Assembly: GCF_900101595.1 (NCBI RefSeq) | Contig: NZ_FMYY01000011.1 | Location: 129,000 to 192,999 of the forward strand | Length of the DNA stretch: 64,000 nt | Source: Paenibacillus sp. cl123 | GTDB taxonomy: Bacteria; Bacillota; Bacilli; Paenibacillales; NBRC-103111 | Reading direction: 5' to 3' | Shown: positions 17,265 through 26,591 of the stretch, one piece after another | How positions within the stretch are numbered: the first letter of the stretch is position 1 | Layout of the letters: each line of letters starts with the position of its first letter | Notes under the pieces: model-generated | The model's database searches: none | Told to the model about the DNA's origin: nothing | The model's input: only the letters and a program-made list of their open reading frames with translations | Program-made: the position numbers and the translations under genes

Positions 17265-17853
17265 CCTGAATCAGCCCCTTTGCTTCATCGTACGTTGCTT
17301 GATTTTTTTACTCTTCTTTGCTCTTTACTTCTCTTTGCTCTCTTGCACCCTTGCTCTTGACCAGACTCCTGCCCTAACCATTGTACCATCATTGCAAAAT
17401 ATATGGTCACGTTTTCACCAACCGAGGATAAACGCCTGCCGGCTTCTTTTAGATGTCCGGCGAAGCTAATACGCCCAAAAATTTACAAAAAAATCACCCA
17501 CGAATGAGCTGCACCTCCAATCGTTAGATGATGTCTAACGATTGGGATGCGGTTCATAAGAGGCGATTTTTTAGCCATGCCCGTATGGGGGACGTTCCTG
17601 CAACTTGATATCATCAAGGGTGCTTGAACGCCTCCTATTCGCAGAGAAATGAAGCGGTGTCGCCCCTTGCGCAGATCGCGGCAACCGCAACCGAAGCATC
17701 ATGGCTCTTAGGATCATTTCACGATACGGTCCGTGGGAAGAAAACAGCTCAAGCTTGGAACCCCGACTCCCTTGCAACGTTATGCAATCACGGGCCCAAA
17801 CGGCTTTCGCATATTTAACAAGGGCAGCTCATCCGGCGTTAGGACTGTGCAGG
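17265..17853. other. Long intergenic region between iron permease and Gfo/Idh/MocA gene
   Basis: The region holds a CT-rich tract with repeated TTTGCTCT-like words (17300-17365), the compound hairpin at 17487-17575, and about 270 bases (17576-17853) with no recognisable gene. No frame here has both a ribosome binding site and family resemblance. Confidence 0.45.
17487..17575 (-). terminator. Compound inverted repeat, probable terminator of the iron-uptake operon
   Basis: A perfect 12-bp stem with a 5-base loop (17517-17528 with 17534-17545) sits inside an imperfect outer repeat. That outer repeat has AAAAAATCACC near 17488-17498 opposite GGCGATTTTTT near 17562-17572. Reading the minus strand it ends in a T-run. 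It lies about 280 bases downstream of the permease stop, farther than usual, so a mobile-element or structured-RNA origin is possible. Confidence 0.5.
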
Positions 17854-19920
17854 TCATTTCCGCACGGCGCTGCGGTACATCAGCATCAGCAAGTAGGGCG
17901 TTCCGAGCAGCGCCACGACAATGCCTGCCGGAATCTCCTTGGGCGCCATGACCGTTTTCCCGATCAGATCGGCCGCCGCGAGCAGCACGGCCCCCGTTAT
18001 CGCAGACAGCAGGACGGCCCTGCGGTGATGCTGGCCGACCAGCACACGGACCGCATGGGGAGCGAGCAGACCGATGAAGCCGATGGAACCGACGCTGGAA
18101 GCGGCCGTTGCGGCCAGGGCTACCCCGATGACCGTAGCGAGCAGCCTCGTGCGCTGCAGCTTCAGCCCTAGACCGAGCGAGGTCTGGTCGCCGAAGGCAA
18201 GCAGGTCTATTCTGCGGCCCAGCCACCAGGCGATTGGCCCCAGCACGGCCATAACGACGGCGAGCCGAAACCACTCATCATAACCGCGCGCATAGGTGCT
18301 GCCGGCGAGCCAGGCCAGTGCCGGCGCAGCCGCGATGCCCGACTTGATGACCAGAAACTGGATGCCTGCCGTGCCTATCGCCGATACGCCGATCCCTACG
18401 AGAATAAGCGAGACGGGCTGCAAGCCTTTGCGCCACGAGAACGCGTACACGCACAAGGCCGCCGCTGCCGCTCCCGCGATAGCGCCTGCAGGAAGCATCG
18501 CAGCGGAGGCTTGCGGCCACAGCACCATAACCGCCAGCGCCCCGAAGCCGGCTCCGGAGGTCACCCCGAGCACGGACGGATCGGCGATCGGATTGCGCAG
18601 CGCCCCCTGCATCATGGAACCCGCAACAGCCAGCGCAGCGCCGGCAAATGCGGCGACCAGCAGCCGGGGCAGGCGCAAGTCCATTATGATGCTGCGCTCA
18701 AACTCTCCGCCGCCGCCGCTGACGACCTGCACGATCTGGACAACGGATAGCTTTAGCGTCCCTGCCATCAGGCCGGCTGTCATAAGAATGACGAGCACAA
18801 TAAGCATACCGGCTACAAGCACAGGATAAGGAACACGCGTCCCCGTAGCTCCTACGCTCATGGAGGAGCCGCTATCCGCGGAGGCTTGCCCTTTGCGGGC
18901 CCGGATAACCAGCCAAATCAGCCACGGGGCTCCGATCGCCGCAGTGACAGCCCCGGCCGGCAGCTCCCCGAGCGAGCTGCGGAACATCCGGGCGACCGTG
19001 TCCGCTCCGACCAGAATGACCGCCCCCCACAAGGCGCTGGCCGGCAGCAGCAGCAGATGGCGGCGTATGCCCATCAAGCGCATCAGATGCGGAGCGATCA
19101 GGCCGACGAACCCGATCGGCCCGACGACACTGACCGTGACGGCCGCCAGTAGAACGGAAACCGCCAGCCCCGCGAAACGGGCCGCATCGACCCTCTGTCC
19201 GAGCGAGCGGGCCGCTTCATCCCCCAGCTCCAGCAAATCGAAGCCGCGGGCATACGCCAACACGAAGGCCAGGCCGGCCGCTATCCACGGCCAGGCATAC
19301 TGTACGCCGCTCCAATCATTCTGTACGAGCGATCCGGCCCCCCAGGAGAGAAGCTGCGAAGCCTGCTGCTCGAAAAACAGCTGCAGAGCACTCGTGAAGG
19401 CGGAGAGCACGAGGCCGACGATCATCCCGGAGACGGCCATCCGCACCGGAGTGCTCGCTTTCCCGCCCGCTATGCCGTAAGTCATGGCCGCAGCGCCGAG
19501 CGCCCCTATGAAGCCAAGGAGAAGCGGCGCGTTCGCCTTGAGAGCCGGGAAGAAAACAGCCGCCGCCATAATAACGAAATACGCGCCCGCGTTCAAGCCG
19601 AACGTGGACGCCGAAGCCAGAGGATTGCGCGTAATCGTCTGCAGCAGGGCGCCGCACACAGCGAGCGCCGCACCGGCCAGCAGCCCCATGACCGCTCTCG
19701 GCAGCCGCACGCCGCGTATCATATGATGAGCCGCATCATTCTGCGGGTCGGTAAGCGCGGCGACGACTTGCGCGAGCGAGATGTCCGCCTCCCCGTAGAT
19801 CAAGCTTACGAAAAGGAGAGCGGCCAGTACCAGCAGGCCGCCCCCGAATACAAGTGCCGTTCTCCAACCGGCCGACCGGATCGGATGATCCGGGGCCTTG
19901 TCCGTCGCTGCGTGAATCAT
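17854..19920 (-). CDS. Fused double FecCD-type ferric-siderophore ABC permease
   Basis: This membrane protein of 688 residues consists of two FecCD domains in tandem (about 20-335 and 360-688), as in FhuB. Most Gram-positive systems use two separate permeases. Each half has the usual GLLAGAALAVCGALLQ-type and GxIGFVGLIAPH segments (the latter seen as GPIGFVGLIAPH and GSIGFIGLLAPH). About twenty hydrophobic spans are visible. The ATG overlaps the TGA of the upstream binding-protein gene. No ATPase gene is present, so a shared ATPase encoded elsewhere is probably used, as with FhuC/YusV-type proteins. It imports ferric siderophore; the specific siderophore is unknown. Confidence 0.93.
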   Translation of the reverse strand: MIHAATDKAPDHPIRSAGWRTALVFGGGLLVLAALLFVSLIYGEADISLAQVVAALTDPQNDAAHHMIRGVRLPRAVMGLLAGAALAVCGALLQTITRNPLASASTFGLNAGAYFVIMAAAVFFPALKANAPLLLGFIGALGAAAMTYGIAGGKASTPVRMAVSGMIVGLVLSAFTSALQLFFEQQASQLLSWGAGSLVQNDWSGVQYAWPWIAAGLAFVLAYARGFDLLELGDEAARSLGQRVDAARFAGLAVSVLLAAVTVSVVGPIGFVGLIAPHLMRLMGIRRHLLLLPASALWGAVILVGADTVARMFRSSLGELPAGAVTAAIGAPWLIWLVIRARKGQASADSGSSMSVGATGTRVPYPVLVAGMLIVLVILMTAGLMAGTLKLSVVQIVQVVSGGGGEFERSIIMDLRLPRLLVAAFAGAALAVAGSMMQGALRNPIADPSVLGVTSGAGFGALAVMVLWPQASAAMLPAGAIAGAAAAALCVYAFSWRKGLQPVSLILVGIGVSAIGTAGIQFLVIKSGIAAAPALAWLAGSTYARGYDEWFRLAVVMAVLGPIAWWLGRRIDLLAFGDQTSLGLGLKLQRTRLLATVIGVALAATAASSVGSIGFIGLLAPHAVRVLVGQHHRRAVLLSAITGAVLLAAADLIGKTVMAPKEIPAGIVVALLGTPYLLMLMYRSAVRK

Positions 19921-20927
19921 TGGGTCAGGGCGTTCGTAACCAGGTCAGCGATGGACTTGGCCGACAGCGGACCGCCGAAGGTCCATGTATTGCCCGGCAG
20001 CTTATGGGTGCGGTTTTCCTTGACAAAGGTGAGCCCTTTCCAAACCTCATTGTCCTTCAGCTGCTTCTCGAAAATATTGTCGTTATCCTGCACGATATAA
20101 ATAAAGTTGGCGTTCTGCACGGCAGGCAGCGCCTCGACGCTCGCAGTCGAGAAGCCGTTCGCTTCGTACTTCGACGATTTGAACGCATTTTTCAGTCCGA
20201 TGCGGTTCATGATCTGCACCAGCATCGAATTATCCGTGAACAAGCGCATCACGGCGGCATTTTGCTGCGAGTAGGCTTGCGTGACCACAACCTCCGCGCC
20301 TTCCTTGCCTTTCTCTTTAAGCTTGGCCTTCGACTCTGCGAACGACTTCTCGACATCCGCGATCACCTTGTCGGCCTCAGCCTGTTTACCTGTCAGATCG
20401 GCTATCGTCTTGAAGGTATTGATCATCGCCTCATACTGGTTGCCCTCTCCCTCCGCCGGATACGGATTGAAGGCGATGGTAGGCGCAATTTTATTCAAAG
20501 CTTCGTAGCTGGTCTTGATCCGGAAGTCCGGAGCGACGATCAGATCGGGCTTCAAAGCGGCAATCGCCTCCAGATTCGGCTCCGTTCGCGAGCCTACGTC
20601 AACGACCCCGGCATCCAGCTTCGGAGCGATATTGACCCACGTATTGTATCCTTTGATATCGGCAATGCCGGCAGGCTGCACGCCGACGGCCAGCAGATGC
20701 TCGACCATAGACCATTCCAACGCGACGACCCGCTTCACCGTTCCCTTGATCTCTGCGGTTCCAAGCGCGTGCTTGATCGTCTTGACGCCGGACGAAGCCT
20801 CTTGTCCGGCGCCCGCCGCCGGCTTTTCGGCCTCTTTTGCCGGCTCGCTTTTCGCTCCGCACGCAGTTGCCAGGAGCATAAGCATCAAAGACAAAATAAC
20901 AATAATCGGCTTGCTGAACGTTCTCAC
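19917..20927 (-). CDS. Ferric-siderophore-binding lipoprotein (FecB/TroA-like)
   Basis: This is the substrate-binding protein of the iron importer, anchored outside the membrane. The start is a GTG at 20927, nine bases after AGGGGG, giving 336 residues. A nearby ATG is out of frame. The signal peptide ends in LLATACG, a lipobox with the lipidated Cys. The mature part shows typical class III features: VKRVVALEWSMVEHLLAVGVQPAGIAD, then LEAIAALKPDLIVAPDF, with a long connecting helix between lobes. Its stop overlaps the permease start. A consensus Fur box lies about 70 bases upstream, so iron repression is expected. Confidence 0.93.
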   Translation of the reverse strand: MRTFSKPIIVILSLMLMLLATACGAKSEPAKEAEKPAAGAGQEASSGVKTIKHALGTAEIKGTVKRVVALEWSMVEHLLAVGVQPAGIADIKGYNTWVNIAPKLDAGVVDVGSRTEPNLEAIAALKPDLIVAPDFRIKTSYEALNKIAPTIAFNPYPAEGEGNQYEAMINTFKTIADLTGKQAEADKVIADVEKSFAESKAKLKEKGKEGAEVVVTQAYSQQNAAVMRLFTDNSMLVQIMNRIGLKNAFKSSKYEANGFSTASVEALPAVQNANFIYIVQDNDNIFEKQLKDNEVWKGLTFVKENRTHKLPGNTWTFGGPLSAKSIADLVTNALTQ

Positions 20928-20994
20928 TACATGAATCCCCCTTATCCTGATCAACAATAATATTAAGAAACTATTGCCTATACACAACTGAAAA

Positions 20995-21009
20995 TGATAA
21001 TCGTTATCA
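20995..21009 (-). promoter_or_regulatory. Fur box
   Basis: TGATAATCGTTATCA matches the 7-1-7 Fur consensus TGATAATNATTATCA at 14 of 15 positions. Flanking A-rich bases extend the match to the 19-bp classical form. It lies directly upstream of the siderophore-binding lipoprotein gene. Confidence 0.88.
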
Positions 21010-21169
21010 TGAAAGATGTCAATAGCTTTCTGCCGCTTCCTCGTCGCTTTCTTCCATATAGAAGTCCGAATAGAAGTCCGATGAACAATGCGCGGCCTGC
21101 GGCCGACCGAGGTATCCACCCGCCGCTTCAACTCTTCATCGGCTCTCCGGCTTCTTGCTCCATGGACTT

Positions 21170-21961
21170 TTAGATCCGATGAAGCTTCCGGTATGCGGAA
21201 GGCGTCATGCCTTTCTTTCTGGAGAAAACGCGGCTGAGGTAATAGCCGTTCTCATAGCCGCATTGCGGAGCGATCTGCTCAAGACTCAAGGAGGTTTCCT
21301 CCAGCAGACGGCAGGTTCGCTCCAGACGCAGCTGCGTCACATAGTCGATCGGCGTTGTGGCAAATGCGGCCCGGAACCGTCTCGTCAGCTGCACTGGCGT
21401 CATATTCAGCCGACCCGCCAGCTCGCGCAGATGCAGCGTCTCGCAGGCATGACGGGCGATGAATTCTCTCGCCCGATCCATCAGCGGATCGCCGGAACGC
21501 GGCAGCGAATCGCCGGCCTGTCCGGAGGACTCCGGCATTCTCTCCAGCAGCATCCACAGCCACAGATCGTTTACGGCATGGCTCGCCAACAGCTCGCGAT
21601 CTGTCGGCGCGCTTACTCCTCTTCCATGCAGCAGCTGGCAGGTCGATGCCAGTCTATGCTTGTCCTGAAACGTCCATCGCCCGGCGATAGCCGGCATATC
21701 GGGAGACAGCGGGTCAGTCTCCGGCTCCAGATGAATAAAATGAAACGATACCGGCTCCGCAACCCGGCGGTGGAAGGGTACTTTGGGCGGACAGAGGACG
21801 ACATCCCCCGCAGACGCCTCCCCCGTATGCTCGCCGATCCGGAAGGCGAAGCTGCCCTCTTCCGGAACAAACATCGTCCAATACTCGTACGTATCATGCT
21901 CCAGAGCAAACTGATGCTTCCGATGCCAATACATATGCGATACCAGCCTGACGGGCCGCAT
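21170..21961 (-). CDS. AraC family regulator, divergent from FAD-dependent oxidoreductase
   Basis: This transcription factor has about 263 residues from ATG 21961, which follows AAAGGAGG at good spacing. The N-terminal cupin-like part (WTMFVPEEGSFAFRIG, then DVVLCPPKVPFHRRV) presumably senses a ligand. The C-terminal AraC domain holds two helix-turn-helices (LRELAGRLNMTPVQLTRRF; LEQIAPQCGYENGYYLSRVF) and ends KKGMTPSAYRK. The gene is transcribed away from the FAD-dependent oxidoreductase gene that starts 130 bases away, so that gene is the likely target. The adjacent iron operon has its own Fur box, and a link to it is less likely. Confidence 0.9.
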   Translation of the reverse strand: MRPVRLVSHMYWHRKHQFALEHDTYEYWTMFVPEEGSFAFRIGEHTGEASAGDVVLCPPKVPFHRRVAEPVSFHFIHLEPETDPLSPDMPAIAGRWTFQDKHRLASTCQLLHGRGVSAPTDRELLASHAVNDLWLWMLLERMPESSGQAGDSLPRSGDPLMDRAREFIARHACETLHLRELAGRLNMTPVQLTRRFRAAFATTPIDYVTQLRLERTCRLLEETSLSLEQIAPQCGYENGYYLSRVFSRKKGMTPSAYRKLHRI

Positions 21962-22089
21962 CCGACCGCCTCCTTTCTGCATATGAAATAAAGTATAAAC
22001 GATTTTGAAATTCCATGCATTACATTGCAAAACCAAATCACTTAATATGAAATTATAGATATTACATTAATCCAGAAGAGGTGTTCTCC

Positions 22090-24348
22090 ATGCTTCAGGA
22101 AACGATAAAATCCGATATTACCGTCGTCGGCGCAGGGTTGTCCGGCATCAATGCCGCCATCGCGGCAGCCAGGCTGGGCCAGACCGTAACCCTCGTCCAT
22201 AACCGGCCAGTTCTTGGCGGCAATTCCAGCAGCGAGGTTCGCGTCTGGGTATGCGGAGCGACCGCGCACGGCACTAACCGGTACGCTCGTGAAACCGGTA
22301 TCATGGGCGAGTTGTTCGTCGAGAACCAATACCGCAACATCGACGGCAACCCGTATTTCTGGGATTTGGTGCTGCTGGAGGCGGTGCGCGCCGAATCCAA
22401 TATCCGGCTGCTGCTCAATACGGACGTTCACGAAGTTGAGGCGGAGGGCGACGCGGACGACCGCCGCATTCTGTCGGTGACCGGCTGGATGATGGGCTCG
22501 GAGCGGCGCATCCGGATGGAGAGCGAGATCTTCCTGGATTGCACCGGGGACGGACTGATCGGCTTCCTCGCAGGAGCCAAATACCGGATCGGCCGGGAAG
22601 CGCGCAGCGAGTACAACGAGGACTGGGCGCCTGAAGTGGCGGACGATATCACGCTCGGCAGCACCCTGCTGTTTTATACGAAGGATGCCGGACGTCCGGT
22701 CAAGTATCACAAGCCGTCCTTCGCCATCGATATCACCAAAACGAATATTCCGCTTAAGCGCGTGATCAGGAGCGGCGACAACGGCTGCGCCTACTGGTGG
22801 ATCGAATGGGGCGGCGAGCTCGACATCGTGCATGACAACGAGCGTATCCGCGACGAGCTGTGGGCTGTCATTTACGGCATCTGGGATTATATCAAAAACT
22901 CGGGCAATTTCGACTCGCAGAATATGACGCTGGAATGGGTCGGCTCCTTGCCGGGCAAACGGGAATACCGCCGCTTCCTCGGCGATTATGTATTGAATCA
23001 GAACGATATTCTCGCACAGCGCCCGTTCGAGGATCGCGTCGCCTTCGGCGGCTGGTCGATCGACCTGCATCCGCCCCAAGGCGTTTATTCGACGGAAAGC
23101 GGCTCGAAGCATCTCCATGCGGACGGCATCTACCATATCCCGTTCCGCTCGCTGTATTCGGTCAATGTCGGCAACCTGCTGTTCGCCGGCCGCAATATTA
23201 GCGCAACTCATGTCGCCTTCGGGACGACGCGGGTTATGGCTACCTGCGCGGTAGGCGGAGAAGCGGCGGGCACCGGCGCCGCCCTCTGCGTGCAGAAGCA
23301 AGTGTCGCCGCGCACGCTGCATGCCGAGCATCTGGATGAGCTGCTGCAAACGCTGCTGCGCCAGGACGCCTCCATCATCGGCATCGCCTCGCATGACCCG
23401 CTCGATCTGGCCCGGCAGGCGCGCGTTGCCGCTTCCACCACATTAAGCGCCTTGGCAGTTGCCGGATCGGCGGGAACTTATCCGCTTACCTCGGGGGATG
23501 TGGCGCTGATTCTGCCGGTCGATCCGGCGCTGAACGGACTGGAGCTGCTGATCGACGCCGCCCGGGAAACGACGCTGACAGTAGAGGCTTGGGATACCGG
23601 ACGCGGGGAAAATTATGTCCCGCACGCGCTGCAAGCCTCCGCGTCGGCAACTGTGGCCGCCGGGCAGGAGCAGTGGGTGCGCTTCGATCTCGTCTGGCAG
23701 CCGGAGCAAGCCCAGAACGCTTTTATCATCATCCGGGCCAACGAGCATGCGGCTGTCCATTTGGCAAACGGCCTGCAATCCGGCGTGCTGCCCCTCTACC
23801 GTCAGAAGGCCCATGCCGCCGCCTCGACGCTGGAGGATCACTCGCCTGAGCAGCTTGTCGTCAAGTGGAGCATGCGGGGCAAGGCGCGTCAGCCGTTCTG
23901 CTTCCGGCTTCCGGCGGAAACCGGCACAGCGGCCTATCGTCCGGAGAACGTCATCGACGGCTACAACCGCCCTTACGGCGGACCGCATCTGTGGAGCTCG
24001 GAGGAGCTGACCGCCGGCAAGCCGGAGTGGCTGGAGCTGCGATGGAGCGAACCGCAGCAGCTCGGCAGCGTGGAGCTTATTTTCAACGATGATGTGAATG
24101 AGGACCTTATCAACCTGCATCATCATCGCACCGACTTCGAAGTCATCCCCGAGCTGGTGAAGGATTACCGGATCGAAGCCGAGGTGGACGGACAGTGGCA
24201 GACGCTTGTCGCCGAGCAGGGCAACCGCAAGCGCAAGCGGGTGCATACGCTAAACGGACCAATCTCTTCCGGAGCGCTCCGGCTGGTCGTCGAATCCACT
24301 AACGGCGCGCCGCGCGCCGAGGTGGTCGAGATTCGGGTATACGCCTAG
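22090..24348 (+). CDS. FAD-dependent oxidoreductase (PF12831-type) with C-terminal F5/8C-like module
   Basis: This 752-residue flavoprotein starts at ATG 22090, eight bases after AGAGG (a GTG lies at 22081). Residues 8-40 form a dinucleotide-binding fold with VVGAGLSGINAAIAAARLG. The family hallmark LGGNSSSEVRVWV follows. DCTGDGLIGFLAGA near residue 160 and NLLFAGRNISATHVAFGTTRVM near 365 are the other conserved blocks. After the oxidoreductase core (about 1-430) come two beta-rich modules; the last resembles a discoidin fold (WLELRWSEPQQLGSVELIF). There is no signal peptide, so it is cytosolic. The family's substrates are poorly known. A paralog at 59580-61403 sits in a glycan-utilisation operon, so a sugar derivative is a reasonable guess. 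The flanking divergent AraC gene is the likely regulator. Confidence 0.88.
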   Translation: MLQETIKSDITVVGAGLSGINAAIAAARLGQTVTLVHNRPVLGGNSSSEVRVWVCGATAHGTNRYARETGIMGELFVENQYRNIDGNPYFWDLVLLEAVRAESNIRLLLNTDVHEVEAEGDADDRRILSVTGWMMGSERRIRMESEIFLDCTGDGLIGFLAGAKYRIGREARSEYNEDWAPEVADDITLGSTLLFYTKDAGRPVKYHKPSFAIDITKTNIPLKRVIRSGDNGCAYWWIEWGGELDIVHDNERIRDELWAVIYGIWDYIKNSGNFDSQNMTLEWVGSLPGKREYRRFLGDYVLNQNDILAQRPFEDRVAFGGWSIDLHPPQGVYSTESGSKHLHADGIYHIPFRSLYSVNVGNLLFAGRNISATHVAFGTTRVMATCAVGGEAAGTGAALCVQKQVSPRTLHAEHLDELLQTLLRQDASIIGIASHDPLDLARQARVAASTTLSALAVAGSAGTYPLTSGDVALILPVDPALNGLELLIDAARETTLTVEAWDTGRGENYVPHALQASASATVAAGQEQWVRFDLVWQPEQAQNAFIIIRANEHAAVHLANGLQSGVLPLYRQKAHAAASTLEDHSPEQLVVKWSMRGKARQPFCFRLPAETGTAAYRPENVIDGYNRPYGGPHLWSSEELTAGKPEWLELRWSEPQQLGSVELIFNDDVNEDLINLHHHRTDFEVIPELVKDYRIEAEVDGQWQTLVAEQGNRKRKRVHTLNGPISSGALRLVVESTNGAPRAEVVEIRVYA

Positions 24349-24439
24349 AGGTTTCCCCGGCTCGCAGAGCTGCCCGGCAGCGGCATGCGATATGGGCGTG
24401 CCATATGGGCGTGCCATAAGCCGGCTCACCACCTACAGC

Positions 24440-24484
24440 AAAGCCTCCGCCCGTCCACTTACTCCAAGTGGCGTCGGAGGCTTT
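24440..24484. terminator. Bidirectional terminator between convergent genes
   Basis: AAAGCCTCCG (24440-24449) pairs with CGGAGGCTTT (24475-24484). An inner 6-bp stem (CCACTT at 24455-24460 with AAGTGG at 24465-24470) stacks within. It separates the FAD-dependent oxidoreductase and the propeller operon. Confidence 0.75.
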
Positions 24485-24518
24485 GTCGTGTGATTGAAAT
24501 AGAGCCAGTTGAGTCCGG

Positions 24519-26576
24519 CTAATTGACAGGACGAATTATCCTGTCATCAAGCTGCCCGAATATCCCCTCCGGCGGGTCTATCGCAACCAGCTCAGCCCCT
24601 TGGGCGACATAGATTCGGCCCTTGCGGTCCAAGGTCATGTTGCCGACGATCATATCGCTTAGCTCGACGAAAACCAATGTTTCCGGATGGACGACGATCA
24701 ATTTTCTGCCCAGCGTCGTATACAGAAGACCGTCAGGTCCCCACCGCAAAAAAATAGGACGCCACTTGCTGTACCGGTAAGCGCTGGGTATGATGACCTT
24801 GCTTTTGATCAGCTTGCAGGCAGCCGGATTCATCACGAACAAGGTGCCGTCGATAACGCCCCAGAGGTTGCCTTCCGGTCCGATGGACAACTCCCCGATC
24901 ATGCGAGGCGGCATATCCAGCTCCGGAATGTCGGGCACAAACTCCGCTATTTTGCGGCCCTTGGCCACATCCCAAATAAATAGCTTGGCCGGCCCGTCCG
25001 CAGGCTCGGAGCCTAGTCCGCCCCATAACGAGGTTCCGCCGAACAGCAGCCCGTCTTTGTAAGCCAAGCCGATAATGCTGTGATCCTCTACGACATCGGG
25101 ATAAATCTTCCAGGTTCGAGCAAGCGGATGAAACTCAGCCAGCGCGCCTCCGCGCTGCCCGTAATCGGGAATCGTACCGGCGAACAGCTTGCCGTCCCCC
25201 GAGGCCAAAGTGAACGGCCTATCCTGGTTATGGCCGATATCGCCGATCCACTCCGGATTCGCCCCCTTATGCATCCCAAAATCAACCGGGTGAACTGGAT
25301 CGTACCGGTACATCTTCGCCTTCGTATACGTCCCCATATATACCTGCCCCATACAGAAGCCGATGGCTTCTGTCTGCGGAAACGTTTCGATAAGCTTCAC
25401 GACGCGATTCTCATCGGGATGATAAATGGCAAGCCCGCGGTGGTAGCCGCCTATATACAGCAGACCGTCCGGCCCCGTCTCCAGACTTTGAATTTCGATG
25501 GGCTGCTCTTCGATCGGCAGCCTATAGGAGGCAACCTGTTTGCCTGTCAGCCCGATTAAAGCTACCTCCCCATAGACCGTTACTAATGCCAGCTGCAGAC
25601 CTTCCGCTTCCCCCCGTTCAGCGCCCACCGACGACGTTTGGGCGGTGTCGGATACGCTTGCCTGCTCGTCTGCCCGCTCACCTGTCCTCCCGTCTACTCG
25701 CTCACCTGCCCGCTCGACAGCCCCCTCTGGGTGCAGCCACGTCATCGTCTTCACTCTGCCTTCAGGAAGGGAGTCAATTCCTGTATCTTCGACTCTGCAA
25801 GCAGACAGCCTCCACCGCCGAAGCTTGCCGCCTGCTTTAAAATACAAGTAATCCCCGTCAGCATCGGCAGGCTCCGACAGCATGCCATCGCTGACGAAAG
25901 CGCCCAGCTTCTCCAGCGTCGGCAGCCGATACACATGAACCTGGGCAAAATCGCAGGAAACAAATAACTGTCCGCCTGCGACCCATAGTCGGTCAACGAA
26001 CCCCGACCGTCCGCTCACATCTGCAAGCGCAAGCTCCTCGCGTTCGCCCGTCTCCCGGTGAATACGGACAACTCCCTTGCTGCTGCCGATACCTGCATAC
26101 AGCCACTCTTCGCTTACGGCGAATCCCCGCACATACTGCTGTCCCGGCATGACCGTACCGTAATCGCGAAACTGTCCGGTTTCCTCGTCGTACGCAAACA
26201 TGCTGCAGCCTGGATACGTTCCGCCGTACACCCTCCCCTCACGATAGCCCAACTGCCATACCCAATCATCGGAAGGGTTATGGCCGACCTTTTCCACCAG
26301 CCTGCTTACAGGATCATACCGGAACAACGATCCGTCTCCCGCTGCGCTAAAATAAACCAGCCCTTCATCGGAAACGCATATGGCCCAGCAGCAGTCGGAT
26401 TCCTCTATCGCATGCCGGAAAAGCAGCTTGCCCGTGTGCAGCTCGAACTCTTGAAATACCGCAGGCGAACCGTTGCTTACAAAAAAGACAGTCGGCTCTC
26501 CCCCGTAAGTGCGTATGACTGCCGCCTGCCCGAATCTTGCTGTGACTATGGCTCCCAAATTCCTGCCTGATGTCAT
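24519..26576 (-). CDS. Beta-propeller protein without signal peptide, last gene of the cohesin/dockerin operon
   Basis: This 685-residue protein is made largely of repeated propeller-like blades (D-G-L-L-Y, YGGTYPG, GLVYFSA-type strands). It is clearly paralogous to the two secreted propeller proteins upstream, sharing signatures such as QDRPF, GTIPDYG-x-x-GGAL, FIWDVA-x-GRKIAEF and WGPDGLLYT. It has no signal peptide, cohesin or dockerin, so it is probably cytosolic. A Gln/Glu/Ala/Arg-rich insert (about 295-325) replaces one loop. The ATG at 26576 follows GAGGGGGG and is 15 bases after the previous stop. Its role is unknown; a lyase or lactonase-like activity or a sensing role are possibilities, with no catalytic residues identified. 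Confidence 0.8.
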   Translation of the reverse strand: MTSGRNLGAIVTARFGQAAVIRTYGGEPTVFFVSNGSPAVFQEFELHTGKLLFRHAIEESDCCWAICVSDEGLVYFSAAGDGSLFRYDPVSRLVEKVGHNPSDDWVWQLGYREGRVYGGTYPGCSMFAYDEETGQFRDYGTVMPGQQYVRGFAVSEEWLYAGIGSSKGVVRIHRETGEREELALADVSGRSGFVDRLWVAGGQLFVSCDFAQVHVYRLPTLEKLGAFVSDGMLSEPADADGDYLYFKAGGKLRRWRLSACRVEDTGIDSLPEGRVKTMTWLHPEGAVERAGERVDGRTGERADEQASVSDTAQTSSVGAERGEAEGLQLALVTVYGEVALIGLTGKQVASYRLPIEEQPIEIQSLETGPDGLLYIGGYHRGLAIYHPDENRVVKLIETFPQTEAIGFCMGQVYMGTYTKAKMYRYDPVHPVDFGMHKGANPEWIGDIGHNQDRPFTLASGDGKLFAGTIPDYGQRGGALAEFHPLARTWKIYPDVVEDHSIIGLAYKDGLLFGGTSLWGGLGSEPADGPAKLFIWDVAKGRKIAEFVPDIPELDMPPRMIGELSIGPEGNLWGVIDGTLFVMNPAACKLIKSKVIIPSAYRYSKWRPIFLRWGPDGLLYTTLGRKLIVVHPETLVFVELSDMIVGNMTLDRKGRIYVAQGAELVAIDPPEGIFGQLDDRIIRPVN

Positions 26577-26591
26577 AATGCCCCCCTCAGC

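Noticed and set aside
22042..23394. Reverse-strand open frame of 450 codons
   Set aside because: It is antisense to the FAD-dependent oxidoreductase, whose conserved motifs are clear. There is no ribosome binding site or domain.
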